Assembly (NCBI GenBank): GCA_018882795.1 | Contig: VERJ01000005.1 | Location: 1 to 64,000 of the forward strand | Reading direction: 5' to 3' | DNA: 64,000 nucleotides | Source of the DNA: Burkholderiaceae bacterium | GTDB lineage: Bacteria > Pseudomonadota > Gammaproteobacteria > Burkholderiales > Burkholderiaceae_A | Part shown: piece by piece, positions 25,637 to 34,583 of the stretch | Layout: each line of letters starts with the position of its first letter | Numbering within the stretch: position 1 is the stretch's first letter | The notes under the pieces: model-generated | Databases searched by the model: none | Seen by the model: the letters and a program-made list of their open reading frames with translations, nothing else | Told to the model about the DNA's origin: nothing | Translations under genes and position numbers: made by a program

Positions 25637-27103
25637 CTATTTCCGCTTGAAATAATCCATCGGATCCTCTTCCTTGGTTTTGTCATCCTTAGCTTTCTGA
25701 GGATCGTCTGCATTCTCTGTATCCTCAGAGTCATCGAGTTTGATCTCGATGTTTTGCAGATCGCCTGACTGAGGCTTATCCAAAAAGCCTGTCACGATGC
25801 CAGGGAAGAAAATGAGTATGCCCACCAGCAACAGCTGCAGGGCCACCCAGGGAATCGCACCCAGATAGATATCGCCGCTCTTGATCGACTTGGGTGCAAT
25901 GCCACGCAAATAAAACAGCGCAAATCCAAAGGGCGGGTGCATGAAGGACGTCTGCATATTCACGCAGATCAGCACACCAAACCAGACCAGATCAATCCCC
26001 AGCTTGTTGGCCATCGGCACCAGCAGAGGAATGACGATGAACGCAATTTCAAAAAAATCCAGGAAAAAGGCCAACACAAAAATCATAATGTTGACCAGCA
26101 GCAGGAAGGTCACCGGATCGTCGGCCCCCACACTGGTAAACAAATGCTCCACCCAAACACCACCATCCACGCCCTGGAAAACCAGGGTGAACACTGTGGC
26201 GCCGATCAGAATGAAAATCACCATCACGGTGATCGACATGGTGGATTCCATGCCCTCGCGGACCATCTTCCAGTTCAACCGCCGATGTAGGCCCGCCAGG
26301 CCAATCGCGCCCACCACGCCCATAGCGCCGGCCTCGGTCGGTGTGGCCAGGCCCATGAAGATCGTGCCCAACACCACAAAGATCAGGATCGATGAGGGCA
26401 GCACACCCATCGCCACTTTCTTCGCCAGGGCCAGGCCGTGTAGTGACCGTGCCTCAGGCGGAAGCGGCGGCATCGATGCGGGCCGAATCAGCGACATCAC
26501 AAAAATGAACAGCAAAAAGATTGCAATCTGCGCAAACGATGGCCCCACTGCCCCAAGATACATATCGCCCACCGATCGGCCCAGCTGATCAGCAAGCACG
26601 ATCAGCACCAGGGATGGCGGAATCACCTGAGTGATGGTGCCCGAGGCTGCAATCACACCTGTTGCAAGTCGATTGTCATAGCCATAGCGCATCATGATTG
26701 GGAGGGCAATCACGCCCATGGCAATTACCGAGGCCGCCACCGTGCCCGTGATGGCGCCAAGAATCGCGCCCACCACGATCACGGCATAGGCCAGGCCACC
26801 CGGCAGGCCACCAAAGAGCTGGGCGAATCCCTCCAGCAGATCCTCTGCAAGGCCACTGCGCTCTAGGATTGCGCCCATCAGGGTGAAAAATGGGATTGAA
26901 AGCAAGAGCTCGTTGGAGACGATGCCAAAAACACGGTAAGGCAGATTGGCCATGAATTGCGGGGGGAAAAGCCCCATCTCAATGGCAATCTGGCCAGAGA
27001 TCAGACCAAGTGCAGCAAGCGAGAACGCCACCGGAAGGCCCAGCAGCAGAAACACCACTAGGGCAGCAAACATCGCTGGCGCCATGAAGTCGATTGGATT
27101 CAT
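25637..27103 (-). CDS. TRAP transporter large permease (DctM family)
   Basis: Likely start MNPIDFMAPAMF at 27103; LLLGLPVAFSLAALG, TLMGAILERSGLAEDLLEGFAQLFGGLPGGLAYAVI; highly charged C-terminal tail. Confidence 0.9.
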   Translation of the reverse strand: MNPIDFMAPAMFAALVVFLLLGLPVAFSLAALGLISGQIAIEMGLFPPQFMANLPYRVFGIVSNELLLSIPFFTLMGAILERSGLAEDLLEGFAQLFGGLPGGLAYAVIVVGAILGAITGTVAASVIAMGVIALPIMMRYGYDNRLATGVIAASGTITQVIPPSLVLIVLADQLGRSVGDMYLGAVGPSFAQIAIFLLFIFVMSLIRPASMPPLPPEARSLHGLALAKKVAMGVLPSSILIFVVLGTIFMGLATPTEAGAMGVVGAIGLAGLHRRLNWKMVREGMESTMSITVMVIFILIGATVFTLVFQGVDGGVWVEHLFTSVGADDPVTFLLLVNIMIFVLAFFLDFFEIAFIVIPLLVPMANKLGIDLVWFGVLICVNMQTSFMHPPFGFALFYLRGIAPKSIKSGDIYLGAIPWVALQLLLVGILIFFPGIVTGFLDKPQSGDLQNIEIKLDDSEDTENADDPQKAKDDKTKEEDPMDYFKRK

Positions 27104-27105
27104 GG

Positions 27106-27678
27106 CTATTGCAACGGCCTCTCGTAGTGAGTGTTTAAGGCAATCACCCCACGCAACGCAGCGATACGCTTGATGATCTCCGAGACCCCCTGCAACATCA
27201 GCAAGGAAAAGCCCAAGGGAAGCAGTAATTTCACCGGCCAACGAATCAAGCCACCGGCATTGGCAGAGGTTTCATTGATGGTCCAGGCCTCGACGAACCA
27301 GGGCCAGGAATCCAGGATCATGTAGGCCGAAAACGGCATCAGGAAGAAGATCAGTCCGCCCAGATCAAGCCAGGCCCGCTGACGATCATTGAGCTTTGAA
27401 TAAAACAAATCGACCCGAATGTGGCCATTGGTATTCAGCAGGTGCGGGCCACCGAGCAGCACAATGCCGCCGAACATATACCACTGCAATTCCAGCCAGG
27501 CGTTCGAGCTCAGATCAAAGGCATAGCGCGATAAGGCATTGCCCGCCGAGATCAGGGCACAGATCAGCGTGAGCCATAGCGCCACGACGGCGGCATAGCG
27601 GCTTAAGCGGTCAATACTGTAGGCAAATTTGAGCGGGGCGTTCACAGCTGATGCCACTGGCGCATCAGGTCCTGCCAT
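27106..27678 (-). CDS. TRAP transporter small permease (DctQ family)
   Basis: 190 aa, 4 TM, WLELQWYMFGGIVLLGGPHLLNTNGHIRVDLFY. Confidence 0.88.
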   Translation of the reverse strand: MAGPDAPVASAVNAPLKFAYSIDRLSRYAAVVALWLTLICALISAGNALSRYAFDLSSNAWLELQWYMFGGIVLLGGPHLLNTNGHIRVDLFYSKLNDRQRAWLDLGGLIFFLMPFSAYMILDSWPWFVEAWTINETSANAGGLIRWPVKLLLPLGFSLLMLQGVSEIIKRIAALRGVIALNTHYERPLQ

Positions 27679-30600
27679 TCGGCGCGGGCCTGAGACAAGT
27701 GGCGTGCCTTTACGTGTCCGAAACCCCTAATTTTATCCGGTATGGCGGCGATCTGCGCTGCAAGCCCAAGCCTTTGTTCGGACAACCCTTCAAGCAAGAC
27801 CATGATGCACTGGCGGTACTCCTGAATCAGGGCCCGCTCGGTGCGGCGCTCTTCGGTATGGCCGAAGGGGTCAAAGGCCGTGCCACGCAGGAAACGTAGG
27901 AGTACCAGCAGGCCCATTAAAGACCGAACCCATGGCCCGAATCGCCGCTTGACCAGTTCGCCATTCTCGTTGCGTCTGGAAAACAGCGGTGGGGCAAGAT
28001 AATGGGCGATCCGATAGCCAGGCTCAAAGCGCTCAGCAATTTTTCTTGCAAAGGCCGAGTCGGTATGCAGACGGGCAACTTCGTATTCGTCTTTGTAGGC
28101 CATGAGCTTAAAGAGCCCGCGCATCACGGCCTCGGTGAGCGGAGTCTTATCGCTGACCGCGTGCTCGGCCTGTCGAACACGTTCAACGAATTTTCGATAA
28201 GACTCCGCATAAGTACGATTCTGATAAGTGGTGAGAAATTCCACCCGTTCATCAATGCGTTCATCAAGCGATTTGCGTTTGACAAAGGAGATGGGCTGCG
28301 CGCTGTCCGATTCACCCAGCGCAGGATCCACCGCTGCACGACGGCCCCAGATAAAGGCCTGCTGATTTTTCTCCACCGATACGGCATTGAGCTGCATGGC
28401 GGAAAAAATCGATTCCTGTGAAAGCGGAATCAGGCCTTTCTGCCAGGCAAAGCCCAGCAGGAGCGGATTGGCAAAGATTGCATCGCCTAGCAGCCCGGTG
28501 GCCAAGCGTTGCGCATCAATCAGCGATAGTCGCTCTGCGCCGACGGCCTGCATGATCGCACTCTGGCAGGCCTGCCCCGGAAATTCCCAATCAGGACTGG
28601 CAATGAAGGCCGCCGTTGGTGTGTCATGGCTGTTCATCACCACCTGTGTGTGGCCCTCCACCATCAGGGACAAGGTGGACTGTCCTGCCGCAACAATGCC
28701 ATCACAGGCCAGCACCAGATCGGCCGTGGCCATATCAACCTTGGATGTATGAATTACGCCAGCCTGATCGGCGATCTGCACATGGCTCCAGGTGGAGCCG
28801 CCCTTCTGCGCAAGGCCTGCGGCATCCTGAGTGACAACGGCCTTGCCCTCAATGTGGGCAGCAACACCCAGCAATTGACCGATCGTGATGACCCCTGTGC
28901 CCCCAACGCCTGCAATCACCATGCGATAGGGCTGACGGCAGTCGGGCAGCACCGGCATTGGGGGTTCAGTCACTGATATCTGCCCCTGGGCGCTGGCATT
29001 CGGCGCGCCGCCTATCTGCGGTTTTCTGGGTCGTGCGCCCTCGACAGTAACAAAGCTTGGACAGAAACCTTTCAAGCAGGACTCATCCTTATTGCAGGTG
29101 CTCAGATTGATCTGACGCTTGCGGCCGAACTCAGTCTCCAACGGCTCCACCGACAGGCAATTACTTTGCGCAGAACAATCGCCACAGCCCTCACAGACCA
29201 GTTCGTTGATCACCACTGAACGCGAGGGATCTTCCATCAGGCCGCGTTTGCGGCGTCTGCGCTTTTCGGTGGCGCAGGTCTGGTCATAAACAATGATGCT
29301 GGTGCCACGAATCTCGCGACACTCCCGCTGCAGTCGATCAAGTTCATCGCGATGATGGATGGTGACACCGGGCTCCAGCACCATACCGTTGTATTTCTCG
29401 GGCTGATCGCTCACCAACAGCACACGGGCCGCACCCTCAGCCACACAACTCTTCACAATCTGCGGCACCGATAGGCCCTCGGGCCGCTCACCCACCTGCT
29501 GGCCGCCGGTCATGGCGACCGCATCGTTATACAAAATCTTGAAGGTGATATTCACTCCCGCCGCAATACATTGGCGGATTGCGAGGATGCCACTGTGAAA
29601 CCAGGTGCCATCACCCAGATTGGCAAATACATGTTGCTCGTTGGTGAAGTACGACTGACCAACCCAGGGTACCCCCTCGCCACCCATCTGGGTGAACGTG
29701 CTGGTGGAGCGATCCATCCAGATCGCCATGTAGTGGCAGCCAATGCCGGCAAGCGCACGGCTGCCCTCGGGCACACGGGTGCTGGTGTTGTGCGGGCAGC
29801 CGCTGCAAAACCAGGGTGGCCGATCCTGGGCTTTCTGACCACGCGAGAGCTCAAGCGTATGTTCCTTGGCCTCAATCACAGAGAGGCGCTGCTGCATACG
29901 GGCATCGACATCCGGCGGCACGCCCAGGCGTCGTAGCCTGCGCGCAATCGCCTTGGCAATCAGCGCCGGAGTGAGGTCTGCCTTGGCCCGCAGCAGCCAG
30001 TTCTCGGCAGGATTGGGCCGCGCCCACTCACCGCCGGAGTGATCATCATTGGTCTCATCAAACTTACCCACCACATCGGGCCGCACATCCTGCCGCCAGT
30101 TGTAGAGCTCTTCTTTAAGTTGATACTCAATCATCTGGCGCTTCTCTTCCACCACCAGGATCTCGCGCAGGCCGGTGGCGAATTCACGCGTGATGGTGGC
30201 TTCCAGTGGCCAGACGACATTTACCTGATGCAGACGAATGCCCAGTCTTCTGCAGATGTCATCGGTCAATCCCAGATCGGCCAGTGCCTGACGGGTGTCG
30301 TTAAACGCCTTGCCGCTGGCAATAATGCCAAACCGATCATCGGGCCCCTCAATCACATTACGATTTAAGCGATTGGCCCGCACATAGGCGAGCGCCGCAT
30401 ACCACTTGGTCTCCATCAGACGCGCCTCCTGATCCAGGGGTGCGTCGGGCCAACGGATGTGCACGCCCGAGACGGGCATCGGGAAATCCTGCGGGATCAG
30501 AAGATTGATACGGTCCTGATCAACCCGAACGGTAGCAGAGGACTCCACCACCTCCTGGATGGTCTTCATGCCGCACCAGAGGCCCGCAAAGCGGCTCATG

Positions 30601-31199
30601 GCAAATGCATGGAGGCCCATATCCAGAATGCCCTGCACATCGGATGGAAAGAACACCGGAAAACCGCAGGCCTTAAAAATATGATCGCTCTGATGGGCGG
30701 CAGTCGAACTCTTGGCGACATGATCATCGCCTGCGACTGCAATGACACCGCCATGACGCGAGGTGCCCGCCATATTGGCGTGCTTGAACACATCGGAGCA
30801 GCGGTCGACACCAGGCCCCTTGCCATACCAAATACCAAAGACACCATCGACTTTGCGCTGCTCGGGAAACAGATCGAGTTGCTGGGTACCCCAGATGGCG
30901 GTGGCGGCCAGCTCTTCGTTGACACCCGGCTGAAACACCACGTTGTGGGCAGCAAGATGCTTCTTCGCGGCCCACAAGGCCTGGTCATAGCCGCCCAGGG
31001 GGCTGCCACGATAGCCGCTGATGAATCCGCCGGTGTTGAGGCCCGCAGCAAGGTCTCGCTGCCGTTGCATCAGGGGAAGCCGCACCAGGGCCTGCACGCC
31101 ACTCATAAACGCCCAACCATCTGACTGGGTGTATTTGTCTTCCAGCGATACCTGTGGCGCGTTCGGTGGCGGTGGCGATTCCTGCTTCATGACCACCAA
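27642..31199 (-). CDS. Fused indolepyruvate ferredoxin oxidoreductase (2-oxoacid:acceptor oxidoreductase, alpha+beta+gamma)
   Basis: 1185 aa; GYRGSPLGGYDQALW, GIWYGKGPGVDR, PPWFCSGCPHNTSTRVPEGSRALAGIGCHYMA, Cys-rich CEGCGDCSAQSNCLS...CLKGFCPSF, GVGGTGVITIGQLLG. Confidence 0.93.
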   Translation of the reverse strand: MVVMKQESPPPPNAPQVSLEDKYTQSDGWAFMSGVQALVRLPLMQRQRDLAAGLNTGGFISGYRGSPLGGYDQALWAAKKHLAAHNVVFQPGVNEELAATAIWGTQQLDLFPEQRKVDGVFGIWYGKGPGVDRCSDVFKHANMAGTSRHGGVIAVAGDDHVAKSSTAAHQSDHIFKACGFPVFFPSDVQGILDMGLHAFAMSRFAGLWCGMKTIQEVVESSATVRVDQDRINLLIPQDFPMPVSGVHIRWPDAPLDQEARLMETKWYAALAYVRANRLNRNVIEGPDDRFGIIASGKAFNDTRQALADLGLTDDICRRLGIRLHQVNVVWPLEATITREFATGLREILVVEEKRQMIEYQLKEELYNWRQDVRPDVVGKFDETNDDHSGGEWARPNPAENWLLRAKADLTPALIAKAIARRLRRLGVPPDVDARMQQRLSVIEAKEHTLELSRGQKAQDRPPWFCSGCPHNTSTRVPEGSRALAGIGCHYMAIWMDRSTSTFTQMGGEGVPWVGQSYFTNEQHVFANLGDGTWFHSGILAIRQCIAAGVNITFKILYNDAVAMTGGQQVGERPEGLSVPQIVKSCVAEGAARVLLVSDQPEKYNGMVLEPGVTIHHRDELDRLQRECREIRGTSIIVYDQTCATEKRRRRKRGLMEDPSRSVVINELVCEGCGDCSAQSNCLSVEPLETEFGRKRQINLSTCNKDESCLKGFCPSFVTVEGARPRKPQIGGAPNASAQGQISVTEPPMPVLPDCRQPYRMVIAGVGGTGVITIGQLLGVAAHIEGKAVVTQDAAGLAQKGGSTWSHVQIADQAGVIHTSKVDMATADLVLACDGIVAAGQSTLSLMVEGHTQVVMNSHDTPTAAFIASPDWEFPGQACQSAIMQAVGAERLSLIDAQRLATGLLGDAIFANPLLLGFAWQKGLIPLSQESIFSAMQLNAVSVEKNQQAFIWGRRAAVDPALGESDSAQPISFVKRKSLDERIDERVEFLTTYQNRTYAESYRKFVERVRQAEHAVSDKTPLTEAVMRGLFKLMAYKDEYEVARLHTDSAFARKIAERFEPGYRIAHYLAPPLFSRRNENGELVKRRFGPWVRSLMGLLVLLRFLRGTAFDPFGHTEERRTERALIQEYRQCIMVLLEGLSEQRLGLAAQIAAIPDKIRGFGHVKARHLSQARAEWQDLMRQWHQL

Positions 31200-31275
31200 T
31201 CTTGGACACCGCGGGAATGAGCGTCAACCCATTCCCGCAGCCTGTGATGGAAAGCCCTGAGCCCCGGGCCAGGGA

Positions 31276-33126
31276 TTATTTCCTCTTCTGTGGCGGCAGG
31301 TCGGTGCAGGTGCCGGAAAAGACTTCAGCCACCATGCCAATCGACTCACCCAGCGTGGGGTGTGGATGAATGGTCTTGCCGATATCGTGCGGGTCGGCGC
31401 CCATTTCGATGGCCAGGGCGAACTCGCCGATCATGTCACCCGCATGGGTGCCCACCATTGCACCACCGATCACACGATGCGATTCGGGATCCACGATGAT
31501 CTTGGTAAAGCCCTCGTCGCGACCATTGGCAATCGCCCTGCCCGATGCAGCCCAGGGGAAGACTGCTTTTTCAATCTTCATGCCCTTGGCTTTGGCTTCA
31601 TCCTCGGTCACGCCTACCCATGCGACTTCCGGATCGGTGTACGCCACCGAGGGAATCACACGGGCATCGAAGAAGGACTTCTGGCCCGCCGCGGCCTCGG
31701 CCGCAACATGGGCCTCGTGCACGGCCTTATGCGCCAGCATGGGATTGCCCACGATATCGCCAATAGCAAAGATATGAGGCTGATTGGTGCGCATCTGGGC
31801 GTCGACTTCAATAAAACCACGATCGGTCACATTCACGCCAGCCTGGTCGGCGGCAATCATTGCGCCATTGGGTCGGCGGCCCACGGCCTGCAGCACCAAG
31901 TCGTAGACCTGAGGTTCAGCAGGTGCTCCCTCGCCCTCGAACTTCACGTGAATGCCATCGGCCTTGGCCTCTGCACCCACTGTCTTACACTTCAGCATGA
32001 CTTTGTCGAAACGATGTGCGTTGTGCTTCTGCCATACCTTCACCAGATCACGATCAGCACCTTGCATCAGTCCATCCAACATCTCGACGACATCAATCTT
32101 CGCGCCCAGGGTGGAATACACGGTGGCCATCTCCAACCCAATAATGCCGCCGCCAATGACGAGCATGCGTTTGGGTTTGAATTTCAGCTGCAATGCGCCG
32201 GTGGAAGTCACCACGCGTTGATCCTGAGGCATGAAGGGCAACTTCACGGCCTCAGATCCCGCAGCAATGATGGCCTTCTGAAAGCCCACCACTTTCTTGC
32301 TGCCGTCTTCCGCGGTGACTTCAATGTGATAACCATCAAGGAATTTGCCCACGCCCTGCACGACATGCACTTTGCGGGCCTTGGCCATGCCGGCCAATCC
32401 ACCTGTAAGCTTACCGATCACTTTTGATTTGTGTTCGCGCAGCTTAATCAGATCGACTGTTGGCTCGCCGAAGCTCACGCCATAGGCACCCATATGCTTC
32501 ACTTCATCCATCACGGCGGCCACATGCAACAAGGCCTTTGAGGGAATACAGCCCACATTTAGGCAGACGCCGCCCAGTGTGGGGAAGCGCTCGATCAGCA
32601 CGGTGTTCATGCCAAGATCGGCGGCGCGGAATGCGGCAGAGTAACCACCGGGGCCGGCGCCTAGCACCATCATGTCGCAGGTGATGTCGGCGGTGCCGGC
32701 GAAGCGGCGGGGTGCGTTCGATGCGGCCACTGGGCTCGGCGCTGACCCTGCAGGACCTGTCGGGCTCGGCGCGGCTGATGAAACACTTGACGCAGCGCCA
32801 CCCGCCGGGCTCGGCGCTCCGCTCGAAATCTCTCTTGACTCGCTCCGCGCCGACCCGGCAGGTGACGCTCCCGAAGCCGGTGACATTGCGGAAGCTTCAA
32901 TCAGAGCGAGAACAGCGCCTTCGGAGACTTTGTCGCCGAGCTTCACCTTCATCTCAACGATCTTGCCCGCCGCAGAGGAAGGAATCTCCATCGAGGCCTT
33001 ATCACTCTCAACAGTAATCAGGCTCTGCTCAACTGCGATCTCATCGCCCGGCTTCACTAGTACTTCAATAATTTCTACATCTTTAAAGTCCCCGATATCC
33101 GGAACTTTCAACTCAATCGTTGCCAT
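31276..33126 (-). CDS. lpdA: Dihydrolipoyl dehydrogenase (PDH E3) with N-terminal lipoyl domain
   Basis: 616 aa; lipoyl domain VESDKASMEIPSS; GAGPGGYSAAFRAADLG; GGVCLNVGCIPSKALL. Confidence 0.95.
   Translation of the reverse strand: MATIELKVPDIGDFKDVEIIEVLVKPGDEIAVEQSLITVESDKASMEIPSSAAGKIVEMKVKLGDKVSEGAVLALIEASAMSPASGASPAGSARSESREISSGAPSPAGGAASSVSSAAPSPTGPAGSAPSPVAASNAPRRFAGTADITCDMMVLGAGPGGYSAAFRAADLGMNTVLIERFPTLGGVCLNVGCIPSKALLHVAAVMDEVKHMGAYGVSFGEPTVDLIKLREHKSKVIGKLTGGLAGMAKARKVHVVQGVGKFLDGYHIEVTAEDGSKKVVGFQKAIIAAGSEAVKLPFMPQDQRVVTSTGALQLKFKPKRMLVIGGGIIGLEMATVYSTLGAKIDVVEMLDGLMQGADRDLVKVWQKHNAHRFDKVMLKCKTVGAEAKADGIHVKFEGEGAPAEPQVYDLVLQAVGRRPNGAMIAADQAGVNVTDRGFIEVDAQMRTNQPHIFAIGDIVGNPMLAHKAVHEAHVAAEAAAGQKSFFDARVIPSVAYTDPEVAWVGVTEDEAKAKGMKIEKAVFPWAASGRAIANGRDEGFTKIIVDPESHRVIGGAMVGTHAGDMIGEFALAIEMGADPHDIGKTIHPHPTLGESIGMVAEVFSGTCTDLPPQKRK
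32732..32771. repeat. 40-bp direct repeat copy 1 (lpdA linker)
   Basis: GGGCTCGGCGCTGACCCTGCAGGACCTGTCGGGCTCGGCG, identical to 34120..34159. Confidence 0.95.
32804..32859 (+). repeat. Palindromic repeat element, copy A, in lpdA linker
   Basis: GCCGGGCTCGGCGCTCCGCTCGAAATCTCTCTTGACTCGCTCCGCGCCGACCCGGC; ends form an imperfect inverted repeat (GCCGGGcTCGGCGC / GCGCCGACCCGGC). Confidence 0.8.
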
Positions 33127-33146
33127 GTGATTGTCTCCAGTTCAGA

Positions 33147-34556
33147 TTAGAGGACAGCGCGGCGGAAATCGCCCAAGAGCGAACGCAACACGTTGTTAAA
33201 ACGCGCCGCCGCCGCACCATCAATCACGCGATGGTCATAGGAGAGCGACAAGGGCAGCGTGAGCTGAGGCACAAACTCCTTGCCATTCCAAACTGGTTTG
33301 TAATACGACTTGGAGACCCCAAGAATGGCGACCTCTGGCGCATTGATGATCGGCGTGAAGTGCGTACCGCCAATGCCCCCCAGTGAAGAAATTGAGAAAG
33401 TACCGCCCTGCATATCGGCAGGTGAGAGCTTGCCATCGCGGGCCTTCTTCGCAAGATCAGAGGTTTCTTTGGCAATCTCGGATAGGCCTTTCTTGTCAGC
33501 ATCTTTTAGCACAGGCACCACCAATCCGTTGGGCGTATCAGCAGCAAATCCGATGTGGTAGTACTGCTTGTAGACCAACTGATCGCCATCCAGCGAGGCA
33601 TTGAACTCGGGATGCTTTTTCAGCGCCGCGACCACAGCCTTAATCAAAAATCCCAGCATGGTGTACTTCACGCCGGTCTGATCGCTCTCTTTATTCAACG
33701 ATACGCGGAATGCTTCCAGATCGGTAATATCGGCTTCATCGTTGTTGGTGACATGCGGGATCATCACCCAATTGCGATGCAGATTCGCACCGGAGAGTTT
33801 CTTGATGCGTGAGAGTGGTTTGGGTTCGATCGGGCCGAACTTGGCAAAATCGACCTTCGGCCAAGGAATCAGGCCAAGTGCTGCACCATCGCCAGCCGCC
33901 GCCGCGGGCTTATCGGCAGCCGCGATCACGCCTTTCACATAGCTACGCACATCGTCCATAGTGATGCGCTGCTTGGGGCCGGTGCCGCGGACTTTGGTAA
34001 GGTCTACACCGAGTTCGCGGGCGAACATGCGAACAGCGGGGGATGCGTGGGGTTTCACGACATTCGATTGGTCGACGGGTGAGACGTGGGCTGGGCCGAC
34101 TGGCGCTGCGCCACCTGCCGGGCTCGGCGCTGACCCTGCAGGACCTGTCGGGCTCGGCGTTCGGCTCGACCCCTCTTTTAACTCGCCTCCCGCCGACCCG
34201 ACCGGCCCTGCTTGCGAGTGCGAGGCGGAACCGGCTGGGGCGGCGCGGAGCGAGTCAGAAACGGTTTCGAGCGGAGCGCCGAGCCCAGCAGGTGACGCAC
34301 TTGAAGCGGTTGCTCCAGCGGAGGCTTCGATCAACGCCAACACTGAGCCTTCCGAGACTTTGTCGCCAAGCTTCACCTTCATCTCGACGATCTTTCCGGC
34401 AATCGATGCGGGAATTTCCATGGAAGCTTTATCGCTCTCAACGGTAATCAGGCTCTGCTCAAGCGTGACCTCATCGCCAGGTTTCACCAGCACTTCAATA
34501 ATTTCTACGTCTTTAAAGTCCCCGATATCCGGAACCTTCAACTCAATGGCTGCCAT
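33147..34556 (-). CDS. aceF: Dihydrolipoamide acetyltransferase (PDH E2)
   Basis: 469 aa; single lipoyl domain VESDKASMEIPAS, E3-binding domain ASPAVRMFARELGVDLTKVRGTGPKQRI, catalytic LSYDHRVIDGAAAARF. Confidence 0.95.
   Translation of the reverse strand: MAAIELKVPDIGDFKDVEIIEVLVKPGDEVTLEQSLITVESDKASMEIPASIAGKIVEMKVKLGDKVSEGSVLALIEASAGATASSASPAGLGAPLETVSDSLRAAPAGSASHSQAGPVGSAGGELKEGSSRTPSPTGPAGSAPSPAGGAAPVGPAHVSPVDQSNVVKPHASPAVRMFARELGVDLTKVRGTGPKQRITMDDVRSYVKGVIAAADKPAAAAGDGAALGLIPWPKVDFAKFGPIEPKPLSRIKKLSGANLHRNWVMIPHVTNNDEADITDLEAFRVSLNKESDQTGVKYTMLGFLIKAVVAALKKHPEFNASLDGDQLVYKQYYHIGFAADTPNGLVVPVLKDADKKGLSEIAKETSDLAKKARDGKLSPADMQGGTFSISSLGGIGGTHFTPIINAPEVAILGVSKSYYKPVWNGKEFVPQLTLPLSLSYDHRVIDGAAAARFNNVLRSLLGDFRRAVL
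34120..34159. repeat. 40-bp direct repeat copy 2 (aceF linker)
   Basis: Identical to 32732..32771. Confidence 0.95.
34147..34205 (+). repeat. Palindromic repeat element, diverged copy B, same orientation, in aceF linker
   Basis: GTCGGGCTCGGCGTTCGGCTCGACCCCTCTTTTAACTCGCCTCCCGCCGACCCGACCGG aligns with copy A. Confidence 0.65.
34240..34292 (-). repeat. Palindromic repeat element, copy C, inverted orientation, in aceF linker
   Basis: Contains CGGCGCGGAGCGAGTCA and TTTCGAGCGGAGCGCCGAGCCC, both exact matches to the reverse complement of copy A. Confidence 0.85.
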
Positions 34557-34583
34557 GATGTGTTCTCCTGTTGGGGTTCGCGG

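Noticed and set aside
32700-34330. Repeats in the lpdA/aceF region as a possible CRISPR array
   Set aside because: Irregular spacing, lie within open reading frames encoding Ala/Pro/Gly linkers, and no cas genes nearby.
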